A stretch of DNA of 64,000 nucleotides from Agrococcus beijingensis (GCF_030758955.1 NZ_CP132360.1:1657177-1721176), one strand, 5' to 3'; counted from the stretch's first letter, positions 8,921 to 18,000 are shown. Program-made: numbers and translations. The notes: a model not told the origin generated them from the sequence alone.

Positions 8921-10252
8921 CTAGAGCGAGAGCAGGTTCGACTCGAGCTCGACCTGGGTGACCTGCGCGCGGTACTGCTTCCAGTCCTCGCGCTTGTTGC
9001 GCAGGAAGTACTCGAAGACCTGCTCGCCGAGGGTCTCGGCGACGAGCTCCGACTCCTCCATCTCGTTCAGCGCGCGGTCGAGGCTGGCGGGCAGCGACTT
9101 GTAGCCGAGGGCCCTGCGCTCCTTGTTCGAGAGCGACCAGATGTCCTCGGTCGCCTCCTCGGGCAGCTCGTAGCCCTCCTCGATGCCCTTCAGGCCCGCA
9201 GCCAGCAGCACCGAGAACGCCAGGTAGGGGTTCGCGGCCGAGTCGAGGCCGCGGTACTCGACCCGCGCCGACTGCGCCTTGTTCGGCTTCGACAGCGGCA
9301 CGCGCACGAGCGCGGAGCGGTTGTTGTGGCCCCAGCTGACGTAGCTGGGCGCCTCATCGCCCGACCACATGCGCTTGTAGGAGTTCACGAACTGGTTGGT
9401 GACGGCGGTGAACTCGGGCGCGTGGTGCAGCAGCCCGGCCATGAACTGGCGGCCGACCTTCGACAGGCGGTACTGCCCGGCGGGGTCGTGGAACGCGTTG
9501 CGCTCGCCCTCGAACAGCGACATGTGCGTGTGCATGCCGCTGCCCGGCTGACCGGCGAAGGGCTTCGGCATGAAGGTGGCGTAGACGCCCTCCTGGATGG
9601 CGACCTCCTTCACCACCGTGCGGAAGGTCATGATGTTGTCGGCGGTCGAGAGCGCGTCTGCGTAGCGCAGGTCGATCTCGTTCTGGCCGGGACCGGCCTC
9701 GTGGTGCGAGAACTCGACCGAGATGCCGATGTCCTCGAGCATGCGCACGCTCGCGCGGCGGAAGTCGTGCGCGGTGCCGCCGGGCACGTTGTCGAAGTAG
9801 CCGGCGCGGTCGACGGGCTCGGGGTTGCGCACATCGGCCGACTTCAGCAGGTAGAACTCGCACTCCGGGTGCGTGTAGAAGCTGAAGCCGCGATCGGCGG
9901 CCTTCGCGAGCGTGCGCTTCAGCACGTGCCGGGGGTCGGCGGCCGCGGGCTGGCCGTCGGGGGTCGAGATGTCGCAGAACATGCGGGCGGTCGGGTCGAT
10001 CTCACCGCGCCAGGGCAGGATCTGGAACGTCGACGGGTCGGCCTGCGCGATGACGTCGGCCTCCGACGAGCGCGACAGCCCCTCGATCGACGAGCCGTCG
10101 ATGCCGAGGCCCTCGGTGAAGGCGCCCTCGACCTCGGCGGGCGCGATGGCCACCGACTTCAGCGTGCCCAGCACATCCGTGAACCACAGGCGCACGAACT
10201 TGACGCCGCGCTCCTCGATCGTGCGAAGCACGAAGTCCCGCTGCTTGTCCAT
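8921..10252 (-). CDS. glnA2: Glutamine synthetase, GlnA2 type
   Basis: A second type I glutamine synthetase of 443 residues, shorter than GlnA. It keeps the core motifs (GIDGSSIEGL, KPFAGQPGSGMHTHMS, NNRSALVRVP, EYRGLDSAANPYLAFS) but has no clear adenylylation consensus, and its C-terminus (KREDWKQYRAQVTQVELE) matches the GlnA2 branch that is linked to glnE in actinobacteria. In Mycobacterium GlnA2 is dispensable and its physiological product is less clear than for GlnA, so the role here is by family. The ATG at 10252 is preceded by GAAGGGA; a TTG three bases upstream is the less likely start. No GlnR-like site was seen upstream. Confidence 0.93.
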   Translation of the reverse strand: MDKQRDFVLRTIEERGVKFVRLWFTDVLGTLKSVAIAPAEVEGAFTEGLGIDGSSIEGLSRSSEADVIAQADPSTFQILPWRGEIDPTARMFCDISTPDGQPAAADPRHVLKRTLAKAADRGFSFYTHPECEFYLLKSADVRNPEPVDRAGYFDNVPGGTAHDFRRASVRMLEDIGISVEFSHHEAGPGQNEIDLRYADALSTADNIMTFRTVVKEVAIQEGVYATFMPKPFAGQPGSGMHTHMSLFEGERNAFHDPAGQYRLSKVGRQFMAGLLHHAPEFTAVTNQFVNSYKRMWSGDEAPSYVSWGHNNRSALVRVPLSKPNKAQSARVEYRGLDSAANPYLAFSVLLAAGLKGIEEGYELPEEATEDIWSLSNKERRALGYKSLPASLDRALNEMEESELVAETLGEQVFEYFLRNKREDWKQYRAQVTQVELESNLLSL

Positions 10253-10305
10253 CAAGGTCCCTTCGTCGGTCTCCCCAGGCTACTGGGCGTGGACCGGCGT
10301 GCGGT

Positions 10306-10311
10306 TAGGCT
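10306..10311 (+). promoter_or_regulatory. -10 element, leaderless panB
   Basis: TAGGCT followed by six bases and the ATG at 10318; no ribosome binding site. Confidence 0.5.
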
Positions 10312-10317
10312 CGGGGC

Positions 10318-11178
10318 ATGGCAGAGAGCGACGGCGTTCAGGAGCAGGCGGCACCCTACGGAGGCGGCGCAGGCGGGCAGAAGCGGGTGCGCACCCGCCA
10401 CTTCCAGCAGGCGAAGCGCGACGGGGTGAAGATCGTCGGGCTCACGAGCTACGACTTCCTCTCGGCGCAGGTGTTCGACCGCGCGGGCATCGACTTCCTG
10501 CTGGTCGGCGACTCGGCGGGCAACACGGTCTTCGGCTACGACACCACGCTGGCCGTGACCGTCGACGAGCTGATCCCCCTCACCCGCGCCGTCGCGCGCG
10601 CCGCGAAGCGCGCCCTGGTGGTCGCCGACCTGCCGTTCGGCTCCTACGAGACCAACCCTCGCGAGGCGGTGCACACCGCGATCCGCTTCATGAAGGAGAC
10701 GGGCGCGCACGCGGTGAAGCTCGAGGGCGGCGAGCGCTCCGCCGAGCAGATCCGCCGCATCGTCGAGGCCGGCATCCCGGTGATGGCGCACATCGGCTAC
10801 ACCCCGCAGTCGGAGCACGGGCTGGGCGGTCACGTGATCCAGGCGCGCGGCGATGCGGGAGCCGAGCAGCTGCTGCGCGACGCCCGCGCGGTCGAGCAGG
10901 CCGGTGCCTTCGCGGTCGTGCTCGAGATGGTGCCCTCCGACTCGGCGAAGCGCGTCACCGAGGCGCTCTCGATCCCGACGCTCTCGGTCGGCGCGGGCCC
11001 GCACTGCGACGGCCAGCTGCTCGTGTGGAGCGACTGGGCCGGCATGACGAGCGGTCGCATCCCGAAGTTCGTCAAGCAGTACGCGCAGCTGGCGCAGACG
11101 CTCGAGGATGCCGCGGTCGCGTTCCGCGCCGACGTCTCGAGCGGCGCCTACCCGGCGCCCGAGCACGAGTACCAGTAG
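10318..11178 (+). CDS. panB: 3-methyl-2-oxobutanoate hydroxymethyltransferase
   Basis: First committed step of pantothenate synthesis: transfers a hydroxymethyl group from methylene-tetrahydrofolate to 2-oxoisovalerate, giving ketopantoate. The 286-residue protein has the family motifs in order: [51 protein letters not shown], and the catalytic region [13 protein letters not shown]. The N-terminal 20 residues are a nonconserved extension. Divergent from glnA2 with a 65-bp gap. A TAGGCT box six bases before the ATG suggests leaderless transcription. The next gene begins five bases after the stop, so the two may be cotranscribed. panC and panD are not in the window. Confidence 0.96.
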   Translation: MAESDGVQEQAAPYGGGAGGQKRVRTRHFQQAKRDGVKIVGLTSYDFLSAQVFDRAGIDFLLVGDSAGNTVFGYDTTLAVTVDELIPLTRAVARAAKRALVVADLPFGSYETNPREAVHTAIRFMKETGAHAVKLEGGERSAEQIRRIVEAGIPVMAHIGYTPQSEHGLGGHVIQARGDAGAEQLLRDARAVEQAGAFAVVLEMVPSDSAKRVTEALSIPTLSVGAGPHCDGQLLVWSDWAGMTSGRIPKFVKQYAQLAQTLEDAAVAFRADVSSGAYPAPEHEYQ

Positions 11179-11182
11179 CGCG

Positions 11183-11692
11183 ATGCGCGTCGCGCTGCTG
11201 CTGCGGGGCGTCAACGTCGGCGGCGTCACGGTGCGCTCCGCCGACCTGCGGGCGCTGCTGACCGACGCGGGGCTCGACGACGTCGTGACGGTGCTCGCGA
11301 GCGGCAACGCGGTGGTGACGGCGACGGATGCGTCTGCCGCGGCCGAGACCGCGGAGGTCGCGTTGGACAAGGCCTACGGCAGGCGGATCCGCGTGCTGGG
11401 CATCGCGATCGATGCGCTCGCGACGGTGGTCGAGGCATACCCGCACGGCGAGGACGACGACCACACGCCCTACGTGGTCTTCGAGCTGGAGGCCGGGGTC
11501 GCGAAGGAGCTGGCAGCGCTCGAGCCGGGCGACGACGAGGCGATCGCGGCCGCCGGGGGCGTCGTCCACTGGTCGAACCCGAAGGGCACGACGCTGACCA
11601 GCCCGTTCGCGAAGGCGCTCGAGCGCACCGCGAAGGATCGTGTCACGACGCGCAACCTGCGCACGCTGCGCAAGGTGCTCGCCGCCGCCTGA
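11183..11692 (+). CDS. DUF1697 family protein
   Basis: A 169-residue protein of family DUF1697, recognised by the opening MRVALLLRGVNVGG, the SGNAVV segment and the C-terminal TTRNLRTLRKVL, all typical of the family. Structures of relatives suggest a two-domain alpha/beta fold, but no activity is established. The ATG lies five bases after the panB stop with no clear ribosome binding site, so translation may depend on panB. It converges on the small gene at 11694-11942, whose stop is one base away. Confidence 0.85.
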   Translation: MRVALLLRGVNVGGVTVRSADLRALLTDAGLDDVVTVLASGNAVVTATDASAAAETAEVALDKAYGRRIRVLGIAIDALATVVEAYPHGEDDDHTPYVVFELEAGVAKELAALEPGDDEAIAAAGGVVHWSNPKGTTLTSPFAKALERTAKDRVTTRNLRTLRKVLAAA

Positions 11693-11693
11693 A

Positions 11694-11942
11694 TCAGCGC
11701 TGCGCCGGGTCGTCCTCCGACGCCTCGGCGCCGCCCTCGGAGCCCTCGCCGCCGGAGTCCTCTCCACGCCAGCCGTCCTGCGCGGCATCCTCCGCCGCCC
11801 AGGCGCGCGAGCGCTCCTTGATGATCTCGGGTGCCCGCGCCGCCTCCTCGCGGGAGCTGAAGGGACCGGCGCGGTCGTACCCGGGAGAGACCATGCCCTC
11901 CTCGACGACACCGGTCTCGAGGTTGTACCAGTACTCGGTCAT
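11694..11942 (-). CDS. SPOR-like small acidic protein
   Basis: An 82-residue protein beginning [20 protein letters not shown] and continuing [16 protein letters not shown], the pattern of a short SPOR-like protein widely conserved beside map in actinobacteria. The C-terminal 35 residues are very acidic and low in complexity. Function unknown; SPOR folds often bind peptidoglycan, but there is no signal peptide here. GAGGAGG on the minus strand sits eight bases before the ATG at 11942, which favours it over the adjoining GTG at 11945. Divergent from map, with 62 bases between. Confidence 0.75.
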   Translation of the reverse strand: MTEYWYNLETGVVEEGMVSPGYDRAGPFSSREEAARAPEIIKERSRAWAAEDAAQDGWRGEDSGGEGSEGGAEASEDDPAQR

Positions 11943-11991
11943 CACGCGCCTCCTCGATCCTCCGCAGGCCGGACGCGCGGGCCGGTCTGCC

Positions 11992-11997
11992 TAGGAT
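11992..11997 (+). promoter_or_regulatory. -10 element, leaderless map
   Basis: TAGGAT, seven bases, then the ATG at 12005. This decides the start: the in-frame ATG at 11996 lies inside the -10 box and cannot be in the transcript. Confidence 0.65.
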
Positions 11998-12004
11998 GGA
12001 CACT

Positions 12005-12874
12005 ATGCCGAAGGACTCTGCAGGTCACCTGATCCCCGGCCGCATCGGTCCCGATCGACCCGTGGACGCATCCATCGCCCGTCCCGAGTACGTCGGCAGG
12101 CCCGCGCCCGCCAAGCACACCGGCGGCGACGTCTACGACGACGAGACGATCGAGCGGATCCGCGCGGCGGGCACGATCGCCGCCGACGCGATCATGGCGG
12201 TCGGTGCGGCCGTGCAGCCCGGCGTCACCACCGACCAGCTCGACGCGATCGGCCACGAGTTCGTCACCGGCCACGGCGCCTACCCGTCGACGCTCGGCTA
12301 CCGCGGGTTCCGGAAGTCGGTCTGCTCGAGCGTCAACGAGGTGATCTGCCACGGGATCCCCGATGACACCGTGCTCGAGCCCGGTGACATCGTCAACATC
12401 GACATCACCGCCTTCAAGGACGGCGTGCACGGCGACTCGAACCGCACGTTCATCGTGGGCGAGGCGCGCCAGGAGGTCGCCGACCTGGTGGAGCGCACCG
12501 AGGAGTCGCTGCGCCGCGCGATCAGGACGGTGATGCCGGGTCGGCGCGTCAACGTGATCGGCCGCGCGATCGAGATGTACGCGAAGCGCTTCGGCTACGG
12601 CGTGGTGCGCGACTTCACCGGCCACGGCGTGGGCACCTCGTTCCACTCCGGCCTGATCATCCCCCACTACGACACCGACCGCTACGACGCCGAGATCGTG
12701 CCCGGCATGGTCTTCACGATCGAGCCGATGCTCACGCTCGGCACCCACGAGTGGGAGGGCTGGGACGACGGCTGGACCGTCGTGACCCGCGATCGCTCCA
12801 TCACCGCGCAGTTCGAGCACACCATCGTGGTGCGCGAGCACGGCGCCGAGATCCTCACCCTCCCCTCGGCCTGA
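12005..12874 (+). CDS. map: Methionine aminopeptidase, type I
   Basis: Removes the initiator methionine from nascent proteins; cytoplasmic dinuclear metalloenzyme. The 289-residue protein has a 40-residue N-terminal extension (with PARPEY-like proline motifs) that is normal for actinobacterial MapB-like enzymes. Metal ligands are visible: the two aspartates in [19 protein letters not shown], His in [11 protein letters not shown], Glu in FTIEPM and Glu in FEHTIVV. ppgK follows 35 bases downstream. The window also carries peptide deformylase (37431-37994), the preceding step in N-terminal processing. The start is chosen from the leaderless promoter at 11992-11997. Confidence 0.97.
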   Translation: MPKDSAGHLIPGRIGPDRPVDASIARPEYVGRPAPAKHTGGDVYDDETIERIRAAGTIAADAIMAVGAAVQPGVTTDQLDAIGHEFVTGHGAYPSTLGYRGFRKSVCSSVNEVICHGIPDDTVLEPGDIVNIDITAFKDGVHGDSNRTFIVGEARQEVADLVERTEESLRRAIRTVMPGRRVNVIGRAIEMYAKRFGYGVVRDFTGHGVGTSFHSGLIIPHYDTDRYDAEIVPGMVFTIEPMLTLGTHEWEGWDDGWTVVTRDRSITAQFEHTIVVREHGAEILTLPSA

Positions 12875-12896
12875 CCGGATCGCCACGGTTCCGTGG

Positions 12897-12902
12897 CAGG
12901 AT
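12897..12902 (+). promoter_or_regulatory. -10 element, leaderless ppgK
   Basis: CAGGAT, seven bases, then the GTG at 12910. The hexamer is weaker than its neighbours (C at the first position) but the spacing is the same as for map. Confidence 0.4.
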
Positions 12903-12909
12903 CGACGCC

Positions 12910-13665
12910 GTGGCGAAGTCAAAGGACACAGCAGTCGGCGTCGACATCGGCGGCACGGGCGTCAAGGCGGCCCTCGTCGACGTCAGGAGCGGCGAGCTGC
13001 TCAGCGATCGTGTGAAGGTGCCGACGCCGGAGGGCGGTGAGCCGGACGCGATCCGCGATGCGGTGGTCGAGCTCGTCGGCAGGCTCGACATCGACCAGCA
13101 CACGCCGATCGGCGTGACCTTCCCCGCGATCGTGCGCCACGGTCGCACGATGAGCGCCGCGAACGTCTCGAAGGCGTGGATCGGGCTGGCCGCCGAAGCG
13201 CTGTTCGAGCAGGCCCTGGGTCGCGACATCCACTTCGTGAACGACGCCGACGCCGCGGGCTTCGCCGAGGACCACTACGGAGCGGCCAAGGATGCGTCGG
13301 GTCTCGTGATCATGACGACGCTCGGCACGGGCATCGGCGGCGCGCTCATCTACAACGGCGTGCTCATCCCGAACGCCGAGCTCGGCCACCTCGAGCTCGA
13401 CGGCCACGACGCCGAGACCCGCGCGTCGAACCGGGCGCGCGAGCGCGAGGAGCTGAGCTGGGAGGCGTGGGCCGAGCGGCTGCAGCGCTACTACAGCCAC
13501 CTCGAGTTCCTCTTCTCGCCCGACCTGCTCGTGGTCGGCGGCGGCGTCTCGAAGTCGTCGGAGAAGTTCCTGCCGCTGCTGCAGCTGGCGACCCCGATCG
13601 TGCCGGCGAAGCTGCGCAACAACGCCGGCATCATCGGCGCCGCGGCGCTCGCTCGCGGCGTCTGA
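12910..13665 (+). CDS. ppgK: Polyphosphate glucokinase
   Basis: Phosphorylates glucose using polyphosphate (and usually ATP). The 251-residue ROK-family protein has the phosphate-binding GVDIGGTGVKAALVD, the catalytic VNDADAAGFAE, TTLGTGIGGALI and a C-terminal VVGGGVSKSSEKF. The Zn-binding ROK cysteines are absent, as usual for this class. The stretch HAETRASN-like (HDAETRASNRARER) is typical of polyphosphate-using members. The GTG start is supported by the -10 box at 12897-12902 and by the position of the ROK motif near the N-terminus. It sits between map and the fructose operon and feeds glucose-6-phosphate into glycolysis. Confidence 0.94.
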   Translation: MAKSKDTAVGVDIGGTGVKAALVDVRSGELLSDRVKVPTPEGGEPDAIRDAVVELVGRLDIDQHTPIGVTFPAIVRHGRTMSAANVSKAWIGLAAEALFEQALGRDIHFVNDADAAGFAEDHYGAAKDASGLVIMTTLGTGIGGALIYNGVLIPNAELGHLELDGHDAETRASNRAREREELSWEAWAERLQRYYSHLEFLFSPDLLVVGGGVSKSSEKFLPLLQLATPIVPAKLRNNAGIIGAAALARGV

Positions 13666-13722
13666 CCTGCGGCCCGAGCTGACGGGCCGGTCGGGCGTCG
13701 GTCGCCTTGGCGCGCGCACCGG

Positions 13723-13762
13723 TCTGCGTTTGTCTGTGTTTGTTTGTGTTTCTCTGCGCTTG
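13723..13762 (+). repeat. Four 10-bp direct repeats, probable FruR operator
   Basis: Four tandem copies of TCTGYGTTTG-like decamers (start 13723, 13733, 13743, 13753) lie just before the -10 box of the DeoR-type regulator. The period is exactly one DNA turn and the T-rich run stands out in GC-rich sequence. DeoR-family regulators commonly bind short direct repeats, so an autoregulatory operator is inferred. Confidence 0.6.
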
Positions 13763-13767
13763 CCTGC

Positions 13768-13773
13768 TACCTT
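13768..13773 (+). promoter_or_regulatory. -10 element, leaderless fru operon
   Basis: TACCTT, six bases, then the ATG at 13780. The direct repeats occupy the expected -35 and spacer positions. Confidence 0.5.
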
Positions 13774-13779
13774 GGCCGC

Positions 13780-14577
13780 ATGGAAGCACCGATGCTCGCC
13801 ACCCAGCGCCACGATGAGATCGCCGCACGACTGCGTTCGCAGGGCCGCGTGCTCGTCGCGGAGATCGCCCGCGAGCTGAGCATCACGCCCGAGACCGCCC
13901 GCCGCGACCTCGACGCGCTCGAGCGCGCCGGCGTGGCCCGTCGCGTGCACGGCGGCGCCGTCAGCGCGGGTCGCTCGAGCCTCATCGAGACGGCCGTCGC
14001 CGAGCGCGCCGACGCCAACGCCGAGGGCAAGCGCCGCATCGCCCGGCTCGCCTGCGACCGGCTGCTCGCCTCCGGCGCGACGAGCCTGCTGCTCGACGCC
14101 GGCACGACGACCGCGGCGCTGGCCGCCGAGCTCGTCGCGACCTGGCCGCGCACCGACGCCCCGCGCCTCGTCGTGGCGACGCACGCCCCCGCCATCGCGC
14201 AGGTGCTCGCCGCCCACCCGTCGATCGAGACGCACGTGATCGGCGGCCGCATCCGCGCCGTGACCGGCGCCGCGGTCGGCGCGCAGACCGTGCTGGCGAT
14301 AGCCGCGCTGCGGCCCGACGTCGTGGTGCTGGGCACCAACGGCCTCGACAGCGCGGGCGCCAGCACGCCCGACCCCGACGAGGCCGCCGTGAAGGCCGCG
14401 ATCGTGGCGGCGGGCCGGCGCGTGGCGCTGCTCGCGGACTCCTCGAAGCTCGGCGAGACCTCGCTCTGCCGGTTCGCCGGGCTCGACCAGATCGACATCC
14501 TGCTCACCGACGCGGCCCCCGACGCCGGCCTCGCCGAAGCGCTGGCGCAGGCAGGCTGCGAGGTGGTGTCCGCATGA
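13780..14577 (+). CDS. fruR: DeoR-family regulator of fructose utilisation
   Basis: A 265-residue transcriptional regulator. Residues 8-60 hold the DeoR winged helix (RHDEIAARLRSQGRVLVAEI, then SITPETARRDLDALERAG) with the family signature RRVHGGA after it. The effector domain has LLDAGTTT, VLGTNGLD and LADSSKLG, the sugar-phosphate isomerase-like site that in this family senses fructose-1-phosphate or a related phosphosugar. It overlaps fruK as ATGA at 14574-14577, so it heads the operon fruR-fruK-fruA. The start ATG at 13780 follows a leaderless promoter; ATG at 13792 is an alternative. Confidence 0.9.
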   Translation: MEAPMLATQRHDEIAARLRSQGRVLVAEIARELSITPETARRDLDALERAGVARRVHGGAVSAGRSSLIETAVAERADANAEGKRRIARLACDRLLASGATSLLLDAGTTTAALAAELVATWPRTDAPRLVVATHAPAIAQVLAAHPSIETHVIGGRIRAVTGAAVGAQTVLAIAALRPDVVVLGTNGLDSAGASTPDPDEAAVKAAIVAAGRRVALLADSSKLGETSLCRFAGLDQIDILLTDAAPDAGLAEALAQAGCEVVSA

Positions 14578-15548
14578 TCGTGACGCTGACCCTCAACCCC
14601 TCGATCGACCGCACCGTCGAGCTCACTGCGCCGCTGCAGCGCAGCGCGGTGCAGCGGACCGCGGCGCCGGCCGTCGAGGTGGCTGCGGGCAAGGGCGTCA
14701 ACGTGGCGCGCGTGCTCGCTGCGGCGGGCGTGGACGCGCGGGCGATCGTGATGAGCCGCCCGGACGACCCCTTCGCGCGGCTGCTCGCCGGCGACGGCGT
14801 CGACGCGGTCTGCGTGCCCGTCGATGCGCCGGTGCGCACGAACCTCGCCCTCACCGAGCCCGACGGCACCACCACCAAGGTGAACGAGCCCGGCGCGCCG
14901 CTGAGCGACCGGGCCGTCGCGGCGATGCTCGACGCGGTGCGCGAGCACGCCCGCGCGGCCGACTGGCTCGTGATCGCGGGCTCGCTGCCCGTCGGCGCGC
15001 GCCCCGAGATCATCGTCGACGCCGTGCGCGTCGCCCGCGAGGCCAATCCCGCCGTCAGGATCGCGATCGACAGCTCTGGCGCTCCCCTCGCCGCGGCGGT
15101 CGCCCACGGCCGCATCGATCTCGCGAAGCCCAACGACGAGGAGCTCGAGGAGCTGCTCGGCCTGCCCGGCGGCACCATCGATGGCGAGGACGCCGCAGCC
15201 GACGCCGCGCGGGCACTGGTGCGCTACGGCGTCGCCGCGGTGCTGCTGACGCTCGGCGGCGACGGCGCCATCCTCGCCGACGGTGACGGCACCCTGCGCG
15301 CGCTCGCGCCGCCGACCGAGGTGCGCTCGACCGTGGGCGCGGGCGACGCCAGCCTCGCGGGCTGGCTGATCGCCCACGCCCGCGGTGACGACGCCGCCGG
15401 TCGCCTGCGCCAGGCCGTCGCGCACGGCTCCGCCGCCGCCTCGATGCCGGGCACCGGCTTCCCCCGACTCTCCGACGCCGACGCGACCCGCGTCGACGTC
15501 GCACCCCTCGACCCCGCGGCAGCCGCCGCCGAAGCACAGGAGCGATGA
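14574..15548 (+). CDS. fruK: 1-phosphofructokinase
   Basis: Converts the fructose-1-phosphate made by FruA into fructose-1,6-bisphosphate with ATP. The 324-residue PfkB-family kinase begins MIVTLTLNPSIDRTV, the 1-phosphofructokinase signature, followed by AAGKGVNVARVLAAAG, NEPGAPLS, KPNDEELEELLGLP and the anion-hole/catalytic STVGAGDASLAGW. It overlaps the stop codons on both sides as ATGA, so the three fru genes are translationally coupled. Length is normal. Confidence 0.96.
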   Translation: MIVTLTLNPSIDRTVELTAPLQRSAVQRTAAPAVEVAAGKGVNVARVLAAAGVDARAIVMSRPDDPFARLLAGDGVDAVCVPVDAPVRTNLALTEPDGTTTKVNEPGAPLSDRAVAAMLDAVREHARAADWLVIAGSLPVGARPEIIVDAVRVAREANPAVRIAIDSSGAPLAAAVAHGRIDLAKPNDEELEELLGLPGGTIDGEDAAADAARALVRYGVAAVLLTLGGDGAILADGDGTLRALAPPTEVRSTVGAGDASLAGWLIAHARGDDAAGRLRQAVAHGSAAASMPGTGFPRLSDADATRVDVAPLDPAAAAAEAQER

Positions 15549-17548
15549 TGCCCCAGATCCTCACCCCCGACCTGGTCGTGCTCGACGCCGATCTCGGCGC
15601 CGACAAGGAGGCCGTCATCCGGGCGCTCGCCGCCCGCGCGGCCGGCACCGACCGGGTGGTCGACGGCGACGGCCTCGCCGCAGCCGTGCTCGAGCGCGAG
15701 TCGCTCACGCCCACCGGCATGGGCGCCGGCATCGCGATCCCGCACTGCAAGTCGGCGGCGGTGCGCGAGCCCAGCCTGGCCTTCGCGCGCCTCGACCCGC
15801 CGGTCGACTTCGGCGCTCCCGACGGCCCCGCCGACCTGGTCTTCATGATCATGGCGCCCGACGGCGCGGCCGAGACCCACCTGGCAGTGCTCTCGAGGCT
15901 CGCCGGCTCGCTGATCGACGAGCAGTTCACCGACGCGCTCCGCGCCGCCTCGAGCCCCGCAGAGGTGGTCGCGCTCGTCGAGGGCGTCGTCGCCGACCGC
16001 GACGAGGCCGACGCCGCCCCGGTCGCCGAGGGCGCCCGCAGCATCGTCGCCGTCACCGCCTGCCCGACCGGCATCGCGCACACCTACATGGCGGCGGATG
16101 CGCTCAAGGCCGCGGCCGAGCGCGCGGGCGTGCGCATCGACGTCGAGACGCAGGGCTCGAGCGGCACGAAGCGCCTCGATCCGGCGGTGATCGCGGCGGC
16201 GGACGCCGTGGTCTTCGCCGTCGACGTCGACGTGCGCGATCGCGGCCGCTTCGCCGGCAAGCCCTTCGTGCAGGTGCCGGTGAAGCGCGGCATCGACGCC
16301 CCTGACGCGCTCATCCAGGAGGCGCTCGGCCACGCCGACGACCCGAAGGGCCCGCGCGTGGCGGGCAGCGCCTCGAGCGAGGCCGCCCCGGCGCAGCCGA
16401 GCGGCTCGCTGGGCGGCACCGTCAAGCGCGCGCTGCTGACCGGCGTCAGCTACATGATCCCCTTCGTCGCCGGCGGCGGTCTGCTGCTCGCGCTCGGCTT
16501 CCTGCTGGGCGGCTTCGAGATCGCCTTCGTCGTCGAGGGCACCTCGCTCTCGACGGCGCAGCAGGTCGCCCTCGGCTCGTCGCTCTGGAACCTGCCCGAC
16601 GGCGGCCTGCTCTACTACCTCGGCTGCGTCGCGTTCGCGATCGGCCAGGCGTCGATGGGCTTCCTCGTGCCGGCGCTCGCCGGGTACATCGCCTACGGCA
16701 TCGCCGACCGGCCCGGCATCGCGCCCGGCTTCGTCGCCGGCGCCGTCTCCGGGCTCATGGGCGCCGGCTTCCTCGGCGGCATCGTCGGCGGTCTGCTCGC
16801 CGGCCTCGCCGCGTGGTGGATCGGCACCTGGCGGGTGCCGTCGTGGATGCGCGGCCTCATGCCCGTCGTGATCATCCCGCTGCTCGCATCGATCTTCGCC
16901 TCGGGGCTGATGGTCGTGCTGCTCGGCGGGCCGATCGCGGCGATCTCGAACGCGCTCACCGGCTTCCTCAGCGGGCTCAGCGGCACGGCGGCGATCCTGC
17001 TCGGCCTGCTGCTCGGCACCATGATGGCCTTCGACCTCGGCGGCCCGGTGAACAAGGTCGCCTACGCCTTCGCGGTCGCCGGCCTGTCGGAGGGCACCCC
17101 GGAGAACCCGGCGCCGTGGATGATCATGGCGGCCGTCATGGCGGCCGGCATGGTGCCGCCGCTCGGCATGGCGCTCGCGACGGTGCTCGACCGGAAGCTG
17201 TTCACGAAGGCGGAGCAGGAGAACGGCAAGGCCGCGTGGCTCCTCGGCGCATCGTTCATCTCGGAGGGCGCGATCCCCTTCGCGGCCGCCGACCCGCTCC
17301 GCGTCATCCCCGCATCGATCCTCGGCGCCGCCACCACCGGGGCGATCTCGATGGCCGCAGGCGTCACGAGCCAGGCGCCCCACGGCGGCATCTTCGTCTT
17401 CTTCGCCATCGGCAGCATCGGCATGTTCGTCGTGGCGATCGTCGTCGGCACCATCATCACGGGGCTCGCGGTCGTGGCGCTCAAGCGCTGGGCGCGTCGA
17501 CGCCCGGCCGCGGAGGTCGCGGCAGAGCCGACGCTCGTGACCGCCTGA
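15545..17548 (+). CDS. fruA: PTS fructose transporter, EIIABC
   Basis: Imports fructose and phosphorylates it to fructose-1-phosphate. The 667-residue fusion has EIIA first (residues 1-150; phosphorylated His about residue 67 in AGIAIPHCKS), then EIIB (about 160-260; phosphorylated Cys in VTACPTGIAHTYMAA), then the membrane EIIC (about 285-655; GGGLLLALGFLLGG, GFLVPALAGYIAYGIADRPG, FDLGGPVNKVAYAFA). EI and HPr are not encoded in the window. Two adjacent ATGs at 15545 and 15548 both fit; the first overlaps the fruK stop. A strong terminator follows. Confidence 0.96.
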   Translation: MMPQILTPDLVVLDADLGADKEAVIRALAARAAGTDRVVDGDGLAAAVLERESLTPTGMGAGIAIPHCKSAAVREPSLAFARLDPPVDFGAPDGPADLVFMIMAPDGAAETHLAVLSRLAGSLIDEQFTDALRAASSPAEVVALVEGVVADRDEADAAPVAEGARSIVAVTACPTGIAHTYMAADALKAAAERAGVRIDVETQGSSGTKRLDPAVIAAADAVVFAVDVDVRDRGRFAGKPFVQVPVKRGIDAPDALIQEALGHADDPKGPRVAGSASSEAAPAQPSGSLGGTVKRALLTGVSYMIPFVAGGGLLLALGFLLGGFEIAFVVEGTSLSTAQQVALGSSLWNLPDGGLLYYLGCVAFAIGQASMGFLVPALAGYIAYGIADRPGIAPGFVAGAVSGLMGAGFLGGIVGGLLAGLAAWWIGTWRVPSWMRGLMPVVIIPLLASIFASGLMVVLLGGPIAAISNALTGFLSGLSGTAAILLGLLLGTMMAFDLGGPVNKVAYAFAVAGLSEGTPENPAPWMIMAAVMAAGMVPPLGMALATVLDRKLFTKAEQENGKAAWLLGASFISEGAIPFAAADPLRVIPASILGAATTGAISMAAGVTSQAPHGGIFVFFAIGSIGMFVVAIVVGTIITGLAVVALKRWARRRPAAEVAAEPTLVTA

Positions 17549-17560
17549 CGCATCCGCGCA

Positions 17561-17590
17561 GCTCCCCGAGGCCTCGCGGCCTCGGGGAGC
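17561..17590. terminator. Bidirectional terminator, fruA / RNase P RNA
   Basis: Perfect 13-bp stem, GCTCCCCGAGGCC (17561-17573) with GGCCTCGGGGAGC (17578-17590), TCGC loop, followed by TTCT on the plus strand. It lies between the convergent fruA and rnpB. Confidence 0.85.
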
Positions 17591-17606
17591 TTCTGCGTGT
17601 GTGGGC

Positions 17607-17975
17607 GAATCGGCCGGCCGATACGCCGGGTTCTGTCGTGGACGGCCATCTCTCTACGGGATGCATTGCTGCAGCCCTCTAGCGACCTACCCGCGGATGG
17701 GACGAGCAGCCCCGTGATCCGCTGTCTGGTCTTGCTCCGGGCGAGGTTTGCCTAGCCGCCGCGCTCGCACGCGACGCTGGTGGGCTCTTGCCCCACCGTT
17801 TCACTCCTGGCCGGCCCGAGCCTCGCGGCCCGGTCCGGTGGACCTGCTCTCTGTTGCACTTTCTCGCGGGTTGCCCCGGGTGGACGTTATCCACCGCCCT
17901 GCTCTGCGGAGCCCGGACGTTCCTCGGCACGGCATCCGAGGACACCGCGACGCGACCGCCTGGCCGACCGATTCG
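17607..17975 (-). ncRNA. rnpB: RNase P RNA, bacterial type A
   Basis: Catalytic RNA that trims the 5' ends of tRNA precursors. On the minus strand the conserved core is present: GAGGAACGTCCGGGCTCC near the 5' end (17908-17925), the AGAAAGTGCAACAGAGAG segment (17853-17872), GAGTGAAACGGTGGGG, and ACAGAACCCGGCGTATCGG near the 3' end (17618-17636). The terminal helix P1 closes by 13 pairs between 17962-17974 and 17607-17619, with one G-U, which fixes the ends within a few bases. A TATCCT box lies about ten bases upstream. Every reading frame across it is therefore spurious. Confidence 0.95.
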
Positions 17976-17983
17976 CTGCCTCC

Positions 17984-17989
17984 AGGATA
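17984..17989 (-). promoter_or_regulatory. -10 element of rnpB
   Basis: On the minus strand TATCCT, ending nine bases before the P1 helix of the RNase P RNA. Confidence 0.55.
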
Positions 17990-18000
17990 CCGCGCTGTGC

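Noticed and set aside
11996..11998. ATG at 11996 as the map start
   Set aside because: It lies inside the TAGGAT -10 box seven bases before the better ATG at 12005, so it would not be transcribed.
13671..13688. Terminator after ppgK
   Set aside because: Only six base pairs (GGCCCG/CGGGCC) with no T-run, too weak to call.
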